A stretch of 64,000 nt of DNA from Xiphophorus maculatus (Eukaryota; Chordata; Actinopteri; Cyprinodontiformes; Poeciliidae): the NCBI RefSeq assembly GCF_002775205.1, contig NC_036456.1, positions 6,463,463-6,527,462 on the forward strand, written 5' to 3'. Position 1 is the first letter of the stretch; every line of letters begins with the position of its first letter. The position numbers and the translations under genes were made by a program. The notes below the pieces were generated by a model. The model was not told the DNA's origin. It worked only from the letters and a program-made list of their open reading frames with translations, and did not search any database. Of this stretch, positions 50,701-63,220 are shown in pieces.

Positions 50701-53700
50701 AGATGTGAACAGTGTAACTTTTTGTTTCTGAGAGGTTGGAAAGCAGGAGAGAAAGTCATTCCAAAGCAAGTTTTGTTTTCATGGCGACAACAAACATAAG
50801 AGACCATTAGCTCTCAACCGGTGTGAGCACTGAACTTTCACACATTGTAAAAAAAAAAAAAAAAAAGCTGTTCTGTAGCTAAGAGCTAAGCTAGTTCGTC
50901 AGTGCAAGCAGCCTAGTGAGCTCTACATGTTTTAGTAAGATACGAAGACCTAATCTAACAGTTTACATCAACAACAGCTCCGGAGCTAGACCACATCCTG
51001 CCATCAGTTATTGATGGGGAGATACTGATGTGACAACTGCTCAATGTGGTAAATAAACTGTGTGTGAGCATGCCACAATTAGGCAGGTTGGTCACAAGAG
51101 CAGAGCAGAGCAGAGGGGAGCCTTTATTTGTCCAACCAAGAAGGTTTCAAGGCCAAAAAGAAAGAAGGCGTGCTAACGTTTTCTGCCTTTCACGCACAGG
51201 TACATAGCAGGAAGCATCGACTCTGGCTCAAGTGGGCATTTGTGATCCTACGCAGTGCACTCTACCTGAACCTGGAAGTTTAAAAAGTGACACTGGATAT
51301 GAATGACGTAGGTGTATTGTGAAACAAGCCCCCAGTTTGGGCTTGAGAGGAAGCGATGCTGTCGACCTCTGAGATAAGCCCAAAGTGTTTCCGGTTTGAA
51401 AAGACATACAGTTAGCTCGAGTGTTGTGCAGTAAGTTAAGTGGCGAGCAGTCCGAACACATCAACCACTGGGCTGACCATTTTTTTCCTCGTGAGAAAGT
51501 TCTCTTGAGTGTGAACCGCTGGTTAAAAAAAGGTTATGCATGTTGGGTGGAACTTTGACCCGAATCCGGCCTCCTGGGTTGATTTTGCAAACAGGGTTTG
51601 CTTCCGTCTTTGACCCGGAACAATGAGTTTGGTTTTTAACCTCAGAAAAATGGGTTAAAGTGACCAATTGAACCAGAGAGTCGAATGAAAATGATGAAAC
51701 TTCATAAGAGTTATTTGTAATTGATATTAAATAGGGATTTTATTGTTCTGAGCTTTTTAAAAATTCTTTGGAAAATAAACATGTAATAAAGAGGCTATGA
51801 TTTTCTCAAATGCATTTATTTCAAAACGTATCACAAGGTGGAATAATGTGCATGTTTCACATGTCGCTTTCATTCACATATTGCTCATCAAAAGGTCTGA
51901 CACATCAGCTGTGCAATACTAAATGCTTAATACAGTTAATACAATATGCATGAAATTGTTCAAAGTACAAGGTGGAGAAAGTAAAGCAAGCAGTTCATGT
52001 GAAATGATAAGAGTAAATATTATTTTAATAGGTAGATTGCCGGATATTGCAGAACATAACAGACCAACCTAATATTCAGATCCATCACTTCTTACCCAGT
52101 TTATGTTTCTGTTGATAAGAGACTGGGCCTCTATGTCCACTCACTAACAGGTTGTTGGGCTGTTGGTGAAGTTTGGCCCCAGACATCACCGTGTTCCTCC
52201 ACTGCACTGGACAGGCTTCAGTCTCCGAGTACGACAGCCATGGTCGGCCTCTGGATCATAACTAACAAAAAAAACTTAACAATGACAGCCGCTGTAGGAG
52301 TTCAGAGTTAAGAAGTTACTGATTCCATTGTAACACCTCTGGATTTGATACGGAAACACTTTAACCCTGGATTTTATCTGCTGATAATATAATAACTGGT
52401 AATAACACCTCAGAGTTTCATGTTTTGGTGTTAGTAGACTTTATGCAAAAGCAGAGTTAATTTTACTCTAATAGAGTCACATTCTGTTTATGTAACACTT
52501 TTGAATTTGCTGTGCAGTTGCCTTCTACTGCCTAATAAGACTTTTATCGGCGAACTCTTGAATTTGGATAACAAAATCCAAATCCACTTTGTTGAAAGAT
52601 TGCCAATGTGTAATGGCTTTATGAGAATGCTAAAGGCTAATGCTATCTCAAGAGAACAAAGTTGTCCTCAAATCTTCAGCGCACACTGAGCGATTACCAT
52701 TTTAATGAAACATTATTGTCCTGAGAGCAGCTTTTATTAATAGCCAGCCTCTAGAAAGCTGGTTATTAGTTCTGGGTTTGGTTGTTTACTTTTTCATCAT
52801 CTAAAAACTATAATCTTGGATTGGCATTATCCCCCCCCAAAATCTATGTTTATCAATGCCAAATGAATCTAACATAAAGTAAAGGGGAAAAAAGTGAAGT
52901 CTTTCAAATCAGATTTGCCCTTTCAATGATCTATTCACACCTATGCCACATTAAAATGATGAAAGCCATTTTATATTGCTAGATGCCAATGTTGTTATTG
53001 ACGCAATGCACAAGAAGCACTGCTCCAATAAGAGTTTTGTTTCTTCATTATGGTTTACAAAGCTTCACCGAGACAAACTACAGAACTTCTGGGTTTGTGG
53101 TGAAGGTGGGTTCAGTTTCACCTTCTGGTGAAATTGAAGAGCAAAGCTGTGATGTTTTCCATCCCACAATGCATTGCGCCTTGTTTGACAAAAGCTAAAC
53201 ATGGTATACCAGTAGAAATACCTCACACCAATTCTCAAGCATGATGTTCACATGGAGCAGTGATGGTTTGGGTTTTTTTGGGGGGGAGGATCTTAAGAAG
53301 CAATATTTCTATTTTGGCCATATGTTGGTTTAAGAAATAATGCTAAATAGAAAGGTGGTGTACAGTTCCCTGAAGTGACTTTATTGGAAACAGAAAGCAA
53401 ATTTCTGCGTATTTGGTATGTGTGAAAATATTTTTAGGCAACTGTGAACACACCTCGTTACTGAAGTGCCATTAATACTTCTTATGTCATGGTTTTGTTG
53501 GTGTTACTACTACATAAAGGAGAGAAACCCCCTCCACCCACCCGCAATATTATTGTTATTTACTGACCAAAGTATTTTCTTTACACTTCCAGTTAAGTCG
53601 TTCTCACGGTCTTCCTGTTATTGGATTTGGACGGGACCTTGAGTCTCATAAAACAATAGGTAACTGACTTCAAAGCAAGGAGATGAACTCTCCATTACCT

Positions 53701-55227
53701 CGTTAAAGTTACACAGTGCCAGTTATAGTACAGCTGGACATTCCCTGCATCCGGGGGACCGTACTGAATAACTTTTAGCTCTGTTGGATTTTGAGTCTTC
53801 TTTTCGAAATGGCCTTGCTCAGCCCAACACTTTGAACACCGGAAGGGTCCTTCGCATATAACGAAAGGTCACCGTGCGACTCGTTTCCTCTATTGCGCAG
53901 ACAGTGGCCCTTGCAAGACAGGATCTGTAAGCAGAACGAACTAACGGGTTAAGCACTTGTATACTTGTTAACCGTTGAGGAAGCAAACCCACACACGGAT
54001 AAAGCCTACATTAGAATACAAGCGAAAGAGTACAAGAATACACCTTAAGCCAGAGGGTTATTCTTATTCTAACAGAACAGGAGGAGTTGAGTCAGTCATA
54101 GGATTACTAATCTGAGCTGCAGTGCCTCCCCAGATGATCACATAGATGTTATGAGCTTTAAATAACAACGGCGGATTTTACCGTGTTATTCATGGAAACA
54201 AAAACACGTCATACTTCCATGGGAAAACTGGCTTATTATCTGGTAAAAACCCTCACTACGTTCTCCCAAGAGCGAAACTAACCTCCAGCTTGTAACCATG
54301 GTGATTACAGTTCCTACGTAGACGCTGCGTTTGACACCAAGGTGAGAGTAGTTGGCATGAACCCATTAATAATGACCTCACCTTGGTTCTAACACTGAAG
54401 GATGGAGGTGGGAGTGTGTTTAGGGTCTATTAAAATCTCACCCACAATAAAGTTAAAATAAGCAAAACAATGTTGAAGCTTGGTTACCATCTCATCAGAG
54501 TGGGATCAGACCAAAATAACAAACAAAGCAAACCAAAGTGTAACATTTTTTTTATCACTAACTGTAACACAAAAAAAATAATTAAAAAGAGGCTGCTCAA
54601 CCCTTAATCTTTTCAATATTAACAAACCGGTTTGATGTGCAGAAAACAAAAACTTAAGAATGTTTTTTTTTTTTCTTTTCTCTTAGTTTCTTAAAAAAAA
54701 ATAAAAAATTCAGGTTTTACAAAACAAATTGAAGACAGAGAGAATATCATGCTGCTTCTGGGCTCTGGAATTTCATTTGATTTTAAAACAGCCAGATGTT
54801 TGGTTGGGCAGGGAACCAATCAACAGCCAAGAAGTCTTTAGGCCACATTGGAAGAACCACAAAGACCATCAGGTGAACCAAAACATTTTCTTTGAGTGAA
54901 ACGATCTTGACAGAAAGCAAACAGCTGGAGTGAAAACCCTATCCAATCAAACAACTGGACTTTCTGTTGGTTTCCTATGTCAGATAAACAGACCCACCTG
55001 ACCTAAGGGTTTATGTAACTGATTGGAAATATATTTGAGGCTGAATTGATTTATGTTGAGTTGTTACACAGATGACGTACGTGAGGATGGTATAAAAGTA
55101 AAGCAGTAGATGTTAAATTTTCAACTATTCCAAAATGTCTAAATTAAAATCTTCATGTTTAGCCTACATCAGTTTCACTTTGAGGATGCATTTAAACCCT
55201 TAATTTCCCCCTTTTGAATAATCTGTG
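50700..55227. other. Intergenic region between genes A and B, left half
   Basis: No gene is supported. AT-rich unique-looking DNA and homopolymer runs. One exon-like segment on the minus strand (52186-52261) is described separately. Confidence 0.5.
52186..52261 (-). other. Candidate alternative last exon for gene B (speculative)
   Basis: A T-rich acceptor (ttttttttgttag) precedes 76 nt that would read YDPEADHGCRTRRLKPVQCS... to a stop. A minus-strand AATAAA lies about 360 bp further on. It is in phase with a weak donor inside the last gene B exon (59692). It has no ITSM and no recognised domain. Confidence 0.2.
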
Positions 55228-55352
55228 TTGCCCTGCGACAGACCGGCGACCTGTCCAGGGTTTAACCCGCCTCTCGCCCGAAACGTTTGCTGGAGAAGCA
55301 CCAGCAGCTCCTGACCACACTGGGGACCAGGGTGTTAGAAAATGGATGGATG
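55228..55352 (+). repeat. TGGATGG-tailed fish repeat, third region
   Basis: It contains GCCCTGCGACAGACCGGCGACC, CGCCTCTCGCCCGAAACG and AAAATGGATGGATG, matching the copies at 27153-27411. Confidence 0.75.
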
Positions 55353-58300
55353 AATAATCTCAAATGCACATGAACATCACAAAACAAACATCAGGATATA
55401 CAGTACAAGATGATGTCATTTTTCTGTAAAGTACTGAAAGACGTAGGAGACGGCAACGTCCGTTCTTGGAAATCAAGGCAGCGAACTGGGATTTGTTCCC
55501 AGTCCCCAGAACAGAACCAGTTCCTCTTCTCACCTCTTCTGTTTTGTTGGCATGGACCACGTTTCTGCTTTCAGTTGCAGTTTGATCATATCAAGGAATC
55601 AAAAACTGTGAGTTTCTGCGTTGTGTGTGTCACATACTCCTTAGTTACGTTTGTTAAAATAAATAGACTTATGACTTGGTGAAGAAACCAACAGTCATAC
55701 ATTTTTCTATATAAGACCCGACAGGCCTTGGTAACTTCCAACGCTTTCTTTTCATAAAACTGTGATGGGAATATATATACATATATGTTATTTTATTTTT
55801 TTTATTTTTATTTTTTGAAGCAACAGCTCCACAAACTAAAATCTCTGAACAGCTCAAGGAGTTTCTCATAACATTTCAAAGCTTACTTTATTTGTTCAGT
55901 TCAGTTTAGAGAGAAAACATAACGGTTATTTGTATCAGTGACAAAAATAAGTTTAAAGAAATGTTTTCGACCTTCAACCTTATTCATTCTGGCGCGTCCA
56001 GGTTGCATTCCTACAGTTCTTAATACATTTAAAAAAAAAGGACACATTTAACCTGCCTTCCACAAACTCTTAACTGCTTTTCCAATTAAACACACGTGAA
56101 CTTTAGGGTGTGTTTTGAAAACGCAGCGGTTATGCAGGATTCCTCTAGAGGTTTTTGTGGACTCCCTTCCTGAAGCACCAAAACACATTTACTGGCATTT
56201 TGAAAGAAGAAGTGACACAATACCAGTAAAACAATTCCAACCCAGTGAGTCATTAGAAAACCAGAACCAAGAGGGAAGAGAAAGGACATCCAGAAATAAA
56301 ACGATTATCAAGGAGGCTAATTCACGTTAGCATTGCAGAAATATCTCATTTCTTTAGTGAAATGACACTCGCATGTCCTAACTAGATGTAGAAACGTTAG
56401 ACGTGAATAGCAAAAAAAAAAAAAAAAGAGGACTGTGCTACGGTCGGGCTAAAAGGCCGAGAACACGCCGCTTAAAGGAACAAATTCTCATGAGTCATGT
56501 CCAGTAAATATCTTATCTTTTCAATTTAAACATCATCTTAGCTCATGCAGATGTTGCGCAGCTCACTCAGATCAGATAACTCTTCTGGTAGACGAATGCA
56601 ACCCAGCAGCCATTTGCATTTATTAGCTGTGCTGCCCGCCGGACCAGAACTCTCACAGCTCGCAGAAACACATTTGAAATGCCCTGGTGGGTTGTTGATG
56701 TGTGTGCATGGAGGTAGAAGAGCACAAGATGTGTGAGTTTCACTCTGAATGTTGAGCACTGCAGTCGGACTGAAATATCACCCCACGTAAGCTCTAGCGC
56801 ATCACCCCCCCTGCAGACCCCAAGACAGTGTAACTGGAAGAAAACCCACAGGGCTCCATCATGTGGTCAGAAGTGTAGCTCTGACTTCGGCAGAACGCCG
56901 AGCGCTCTGAATACCACCGGTTTCGTTCAAGTGCCTCCCACTTCCCCAAAGCTTTGCAAAAAATAAAAAAGGTAAAAGCTGCGGAAGAGATGACGCCCAC
57001 ACATCTGTGTAGAGCTTAGCTGGACTGAAGACAGAAGGTACTTCGCCCTGGCAACTTTCAAGTTTTATGAGAAAGAAGCTTCCTTGCTCTCTCTCAGTAA
57101 CGCATTTCGAAAAAGAACAACAATGAGACGGCTAAGACTGCGTAAAACTTTTTGTTCGTGGACACAAATATCACAGGATTAAAAAATAATAACTAAAGAA
57201 GACATGTTGTGAAACAATACCAATATGAATCAGTAAAAAATGCTAAATGTATTAAAATCCTGCTAACAAAGTCAACATTAAGAAAAGAAGAAAAAGTTGA
57301 TTTTCTTTTTTTTGTTGTTTTTTGCATCTCCAATCGTGGTTATTCTGGGTCGAGTAGAGGTCATTTAATGATATTTAATGAGAATCAAGTGGCTAAAACC
57401 AGACTCAGAACCACAATGAAACATATATGAGGTGGCAATTGGTAAGAGAGAATAATATACAATTGATATTAAGTAACATATCCAACAAGTCTTGGAACAA
57501 ACGCTTCACAAATCTATCTGACATAAGAGAAAACATACAGTATGTACAAACGTTAAGACTGTTTAACATAATGAAAATAAAGTGTGGCAGAGAGAGACGG
57601 TGATCAGAGGAAATGTGAAGAAGAAAAAAACCCCAGAAGGCCCCTGGTCAGCACAGGCGAGAGATTTGCACTTCCTCTTGTAGAGAAGTGTCAATGTGAT
57701 TGATGGCAATGTGCTAAAACCGCAGTGAGAGAGTCGAAGCCGTTGAACTGTACGGCTGTCTGTCAGCTGCACTTTAGAGCATAAATAAAAGCTACGAGTT
57801 TTTAGCTTTCAGTAGTTCTGACGCTCTTCTGGTTTAATGATCACAGCTTAGACATTAATAATGAAGATTTGGGGAAAAGATTCTGTTTGTACTTGAAAAT
57901 GGTTTCACATCGTTAGGATCATCCTGCACAATGCTCCCTCTGGACACCATTGGATGGGTTGATGGTTCCAGGACAGGGAAGCAACAGTGACACCTGCTGC
58001 CAATCTCTCGGTACTACTGACTTATAATAGTGATATTTGTAATAATTACAATAATAGCAAAACATTACAGTTGTATGATGAACTAGAAAGTTGAATGAAT
58101 TGTTACAATGAAATAGTTGAGTTCCTATTTCCTACCAGATCCAAAGTTTTCATTCTAATTCTTCTTATAATATTATTGTTTGTCACTCAGTAGTTCTGTG
58201 TGAACTCACTGATCCATGTTCCCATTTCATGCACTGTTACTACCATTTCATTTTCAGAATGAACTTTCACTTTGTAAACAACCCAGTTTCTACTCATGTA

Positions 58301-59651
58301 CTTTAACAGGTGATAAACGTCCAAGTTACAAGCAAACGCAGCATAAATCTCCACTGTACCTTCACTTGGTTGCTTTTCTTTCCCACCAAGTGTGTCAGGC
58401 GCCGGTCATCTTCGCCTTTTCATAAATTTGCAGTTTTGGTTCCTTTGAGTAAGAAAGTGAAAAGTCTGCCATTGTTTTTCAGCTACTTCAGCATATTTTT
58501 GTAAGGACTGGTTCAGCTTCACAAAACCAAAAGGACAGAAAGCGAAACTCAATGACTTCAGGATCCGGACACAATCTGAGCATTTCTGAGATCGCATACC
58601 TGAAATATTAAGTCAAGATTTTTAAAATGTTTTTTTAGGTTTCTTTTTTTTTTTTTTTTGTCTTTGTCCAATGTTAGAATGTAATTATTCGTTGTAAATT
58701 TCCCCTTGTAAATTCAGATACACTTTTAGATTTTTGCTAATGTTTTTTATTTTTTTTCTCAGTCATTAGCAAAACAGAAGCAAAAAAAAAAAAAAAACAA
58801 CAGAAGAACCTTTAAACCAGAGGTGAAGAAAATAATCATTCATTTCATATTAATGTGCCAACAAGTATTTAATGCAGCAATATACAAATCCTATTCATCA
58901 TAAAACCCGAGACAGATATTAAATATGCAAATTGTCTAAACGGTCTGTTCTTCTTCTCATTTCAAAAACACAAAACACCAACGTGTGACTAAATGCAACA
59001 AGCAGGCAAAATACTAAGAATGACTCACAATTATGCGAGATACTGCAGTTTACATTTACAGTTCAGTTTTTTATATTTCACCATCTCAACTGACTTTAGG
59101 TAAAACAAGACAATTCGATCCAATCCTACTTTCTGTTTGTTCCTCGTTATCAAGTCAAGTTTGGTTTACTATTTGAATTTGTTCAAATGTTTTACGTCTA
59201 AGGAAACCCAGCAGATTGCGGGCCGTCGTTGCACTGTGTTGTTTCATTTCCCGTCATTCCAAGCTCATGTATGCAGCGACAGTGGAGAGGAAAAAAAAAA
59301 AAACAAACCCTGAACCAGAACCGGGCTCAGTGTGAGAGACCGTCCTCCACAGCCGGCTGTGGTTTTGAGAAGACAGCAGAGGCACAAAAATACAACTTTT
59401 CTAAAACTTGTCCACTCGTTCTCAATCGATTGTCCTGGTCGTTGATGGGAACTTATAGAGGTGGGATGTTTTCGTCTGAAGAAACAAACAAACAGCATCT
59501 TTCCTCGTCCCTGACAAACAACGTTTTGAGTGTATCAGCAGTTTGTACCGTCTTGTGCATCTGCAGCGCCTCCTGAGTTTTCATACACCAAAGCATCACC
59601 TGTCGGTAATTAAAGCGAATTGCTGCATGAAAGTCTGACGGCGCGTGGGTT
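55353..59651. other. Intergenic region between genes A and B, right half
   Basis: No coding exon is supported on either strand. A-rich and T-rich runs (56410-56426, 58648-58660, 58777-58800) and unique-looking sequence. The 3' UTR of gene B must lie in its right part, but no clear poly(A) signal is singled out. Confidence 0.5.
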
Positions 59652-62600
59652 TTAATTTTCTTCTAATTTGATCACAAAATAGAAAACTGACCCGGAAGAG
59701 GTGAGAGGTTGAGATCCAGCTGACTCGGGTCCCGGTCGACTACTGCCGCCTGTTCAAACCTGGAATGAATAAACAAATAGTTACATTTTATCTGGTGAAG
59801 GAATCGTGTTTGACTTGGAAAAGTTGCAAGACTTTAATACGAAAAAAGAGAAAGAGTCCTACACACCTGGAACAAAACACTTCTGTGGAAACGACAAACA
59901 AACCAAATGGGTTCATCAGATCAACTGTTGGTGAAAGACAAGGCTTCAAATAGCATATCTTACCCTTCAACCTTTGGTCGTAAAGCAGCCAGACCAGCAC
60001 TAGGATAACAAGAAGCCCGACAACCAACCTAAACCAAAACATGACGGGAGAAAAACCACCTCCTGCAACAATATGGAGGCAGACAGAAGAGCCGTCAGGG
60101 GACAGGACAGCAACCTGTGGCTCTGTAAACAAAATACTAAAACCATATTTATTTTTGTGCGCTATTAAAAAAGTTTCAAATATCTTTTCGATGGCGGTTA
60201 ATGGCTGCCTACAAGCACTCTCTCGTGATTGCTTTGCTAAAACCCAGTTTTAAAATCGGTACATTTTAAACTTTAGCGTGTGATTAAAATACTTGTCTTC
60301 GTTTGGGACATTGATAACTCTGAAGGCTTATTTCCATTTCCTGTAACGTGCGTCCCAGGAAATCAGGATATCGAAACCACCACGGTGCGTTCACAAGGAT
60401 GATTGACAGCACTAAGACCCTCCGCCTGGCTCTGATTGGTTGTCTCTGGTTGGGATCGGTGCATTTCTTCAGACGTCAATAGCAGCTCAGGGAGCAGGTG
60501 AAAGAGATTAATATTTTCCCTGATCATCTGTCTCATAACAAACTGTCTCAGCAAAAATGACTAAGAGTGGGAGATTTTCAGAAGATGGAAAAATAAACTG
60601 CACAATCGACAGGTTTTGAAATCTCTCTCTTTTTCACCTTTGACCCCAATATGTCTGAAAACCTCTTCTGTATGCATCTTCATTGTTGTACTGCTGCATA
60701 AGCGAAGATGGGTGTTCTTACTTCAGATGAGTGCAGAGTGTCACATTGTTGTTACAAGTCGGGTCAGAAGAAGCATAAAAATCTCCCATAAATGGGAAAG
60801 TATTTATCAAACTCAATACCTTCATCTGGAATCACATGTTCACATTTAACCCAACATGTATCACAGCCTTTATGTAAACTGTCTCTTGTTAAGATTAAAG
60901 AAACTGTGACAACATCCCCTTTTCTCATAACTTAATAGCCTGCTAACTTCCTTCTTTATTTGGAATCGTGTCTAACAATTCATATCTCATTCTTGATAAA
61001 ACTGGTCTATATTTTCTTTACAAATGTGAACTTGATGCACAAACAGGTCAAACAGAAGAATCCATATTTCTGAACATACCTTCATTAGAACCGGGTCCTG
61101 TGGTTTCGCTACATCTCAGTGTTGTGGATTCTAACATCTCACTGATAACATTGGAGGCTTTGCAGGTGAATGTAGTGTTGCCATCTTGTGGTGTAATTCT
61201 GTATTGCAGTGTGGAGCCGTTTCTGGTTTGGGTTCCCACGGTCCAGCTGTAGGTGACGTCACTGTGAGGATTTGCTTTGCACTCCAGAAAAACTGTACAA
61301 AATCCATCTGATCCAGCCTCAGTGACGTTGGAAAACACAATGGAATTTGTAGATATTGGTTCTAATGTGAGAACAGAGGAAGAAGGAGAATAGCTTATTA
61401 ATAATGGCAATATATCTATAGTTAATGTATTTATAGTGTGTGTGTATGTGTAAGATATTCCTTCTACTTCTTCTGTTGTGTTTATCACTATTTTCTTTAA
61501 GGTCACAGAAAACTCAAACCAAAGGTTAATAATTTAGCTCTTTTGGTCAAATTTTGCCACATTAAACGGCTGTTATATGTAAGATGCTTTAGGACTGGAC
61601 AGACTGGTGCTGTTATTGAATTCAGGTAGTTTATGAAAAGTTGTAAATGGATTAAAAGGATTCAGTTTTTCACATTTCTTTGAAAGGTTGTGAACAAAAC
61701 CAGCATCTTACCGTGAACTTGCAGAGTGATGAAGACTGAAACTTGTTTATCGTTGACCTCTGCGATCAAACTGAATTCACCAGAATCTTCAATAGTCAGG
61801 TCTCTTATTGTTAAACTAAAACTTGTGTCATTGAACTCCAATCTGCCCTTAAATGGATTGGTTGGAGTAGGACCTGAACCTTGGAATGCTACATTTGAGT
61901 CTCCATATCTCCATGTTGCCCTTTTGACCCCTTCAGCTGGTAAATTTGATGAAAGCACCACAGAGTCTCCAACTCTTTTATGAATGACTTGTTTTCCTTC
62001 TGAAGCCTCCACATCTGAAACACATTATAAACAACATCATGATTCATTATAAAGAATCATTCTTCATTTGTCTTTTAATAAATCTCTAGCTGGTGTAAAG
62101 GAAAATGATTATTTGTTGGCGTTTAATACAGCTAATATACGACACGTGTAAAGGTATAGCCAACACTTTTATTTGGAACGGTTTTCTGTTGAGCATGTGG
62201 GAACTGGGAATGGCAGACAGGCAGGCAGGGCCCTTTTTTCCTCCCCCTTTTGACAGACACAGCAATAAAATTTACAAGTCCGATAGAGCAGAAGAGACTT
62301 CTTGGCGCCAGGGATCTTCCGTATCAGGCAGAGATGACCACGGGGTAGTCCGCCCTTTGCTTAGATAAAAAACAGACACCTTTGCTATAAATCAGGAAGT
62401 CCCAACTTTCTTTGGGGGCCTGAGGGAGTTCTAATTGGTCGAAGAGCAGAACGCCTTCTTTGCATATATTAAATAGGGAAACACCCTTTTGGTTTATAGT
62501 TTCAGGTCATCACCGGAGAGTGAAGAGTTTTTTCATCTTTTCTCCACGTGGGCGCCTTTGTCTGTCTCTGTGTTTGTCTGTCTACCCCTTGTGTGTGTTT

Positions 62601-63220
62601 TTATTTTTATGAGAAAATGCATATCTCTGTTCCTCTGCAGCTTTGTTGTCGATTGCTCTGTATGAGATTAAACTCTGTGATCTGTGACGTCAACACGCTT
62701 TGTTGTTGTTTCGTTTTAGCAGCACGCGGTCGCTGCACGTCGCTGCACGGAGAGCGTCACTCGCCAAGGACTCGAGGAGAAAAGAGGAAAAGAGCAAAAC
62801 GTTTTGTCCAAAGCTAGCATTGAATGATCCTCTTCTTTTTTAATACTGGACTAAGAACTAACGAAAAAGCAAATGCAGAAATACGATCCTCTAGTTCCTA
62901 TCAGCAAAACTTTGTTTAGTAAGAACATTTGTCATAGATATTAGTGCAGATCACAGCTGATGTTTCTGATCTCATTTCTGCTATGAGACTCTTACAGACG
63001 CTCAGGTAGAAAAATAGACGTATACAAACTTTTTCCTTTCTAATTTCGTTAGTTGTCATCGTGCGTGTTAATGACATGTGCTTGAAATACTTCACTCACC
63101 ACCGAGCCAGATAAAATGTATTATCATTTGATGTAAGCAGATGTCAAACATACCATGATGGCCTAGTCCAAGAAGAACAAGGAGCAACGTAGACTGAAGG
63201 CCTCTGGGAGAAAACAACAT
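59652..63220 (-). CDS. SLAM-family-like receptor (gene B): ectodomain like gene A, TM with arginine, tail without ITSM
   Basis: Putative leukocyte receptor, likely dependent on an adaptor. Exons on the minus strand: 63220-63154 (signal MLFSPRGLQSTLLLVLLGLG), 62014-61712 (V), 61361-61080 (C2), 60122-59964 (stalk and TM), 59749-59652 (tail, stop 59652-59654). All junctions are phase 1 and the product is 302 aa. V and C2 exons have the same lengths as in gene A (303 and 282 nt) and differ by 11 of 101 and 7 of 94 residues. C2 keeps all four cysteines. The TM region (about 244-265) reads VMFWFRLVVGLLVILVLVWLLY, placing Arg249 inside the membrane near its outer side. The tail (GGSSRPGPESAGSQ...) has one Tyr but no TxYxxI/V motif. 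The signal, V, C2 and TM exons are well supported. The last exon rests only on an acceptor plus an open frame and is less certain. Confidence 0.85.
62194..62725 (+). mobile_element. Possible solo LTR in gene B intron 1 (weak)
   Basis: It starts TGTGGGAACTGGGAATGGCA, has a TATA-like ctataaatc near 62380 and an ATTAAA near 62667 followed by a TG-rich stretch, and may end in ..TTTTAGCA. No target duplication is visible and no internal region is present. It could be another promoter-bearing repeat. Confidence 0.3.

Noticed and set aside
62548-62817. 89-codon open frame in gene B intron 1
   Set aside because: It overlaps a possible LTR-like repeat and has no domain.
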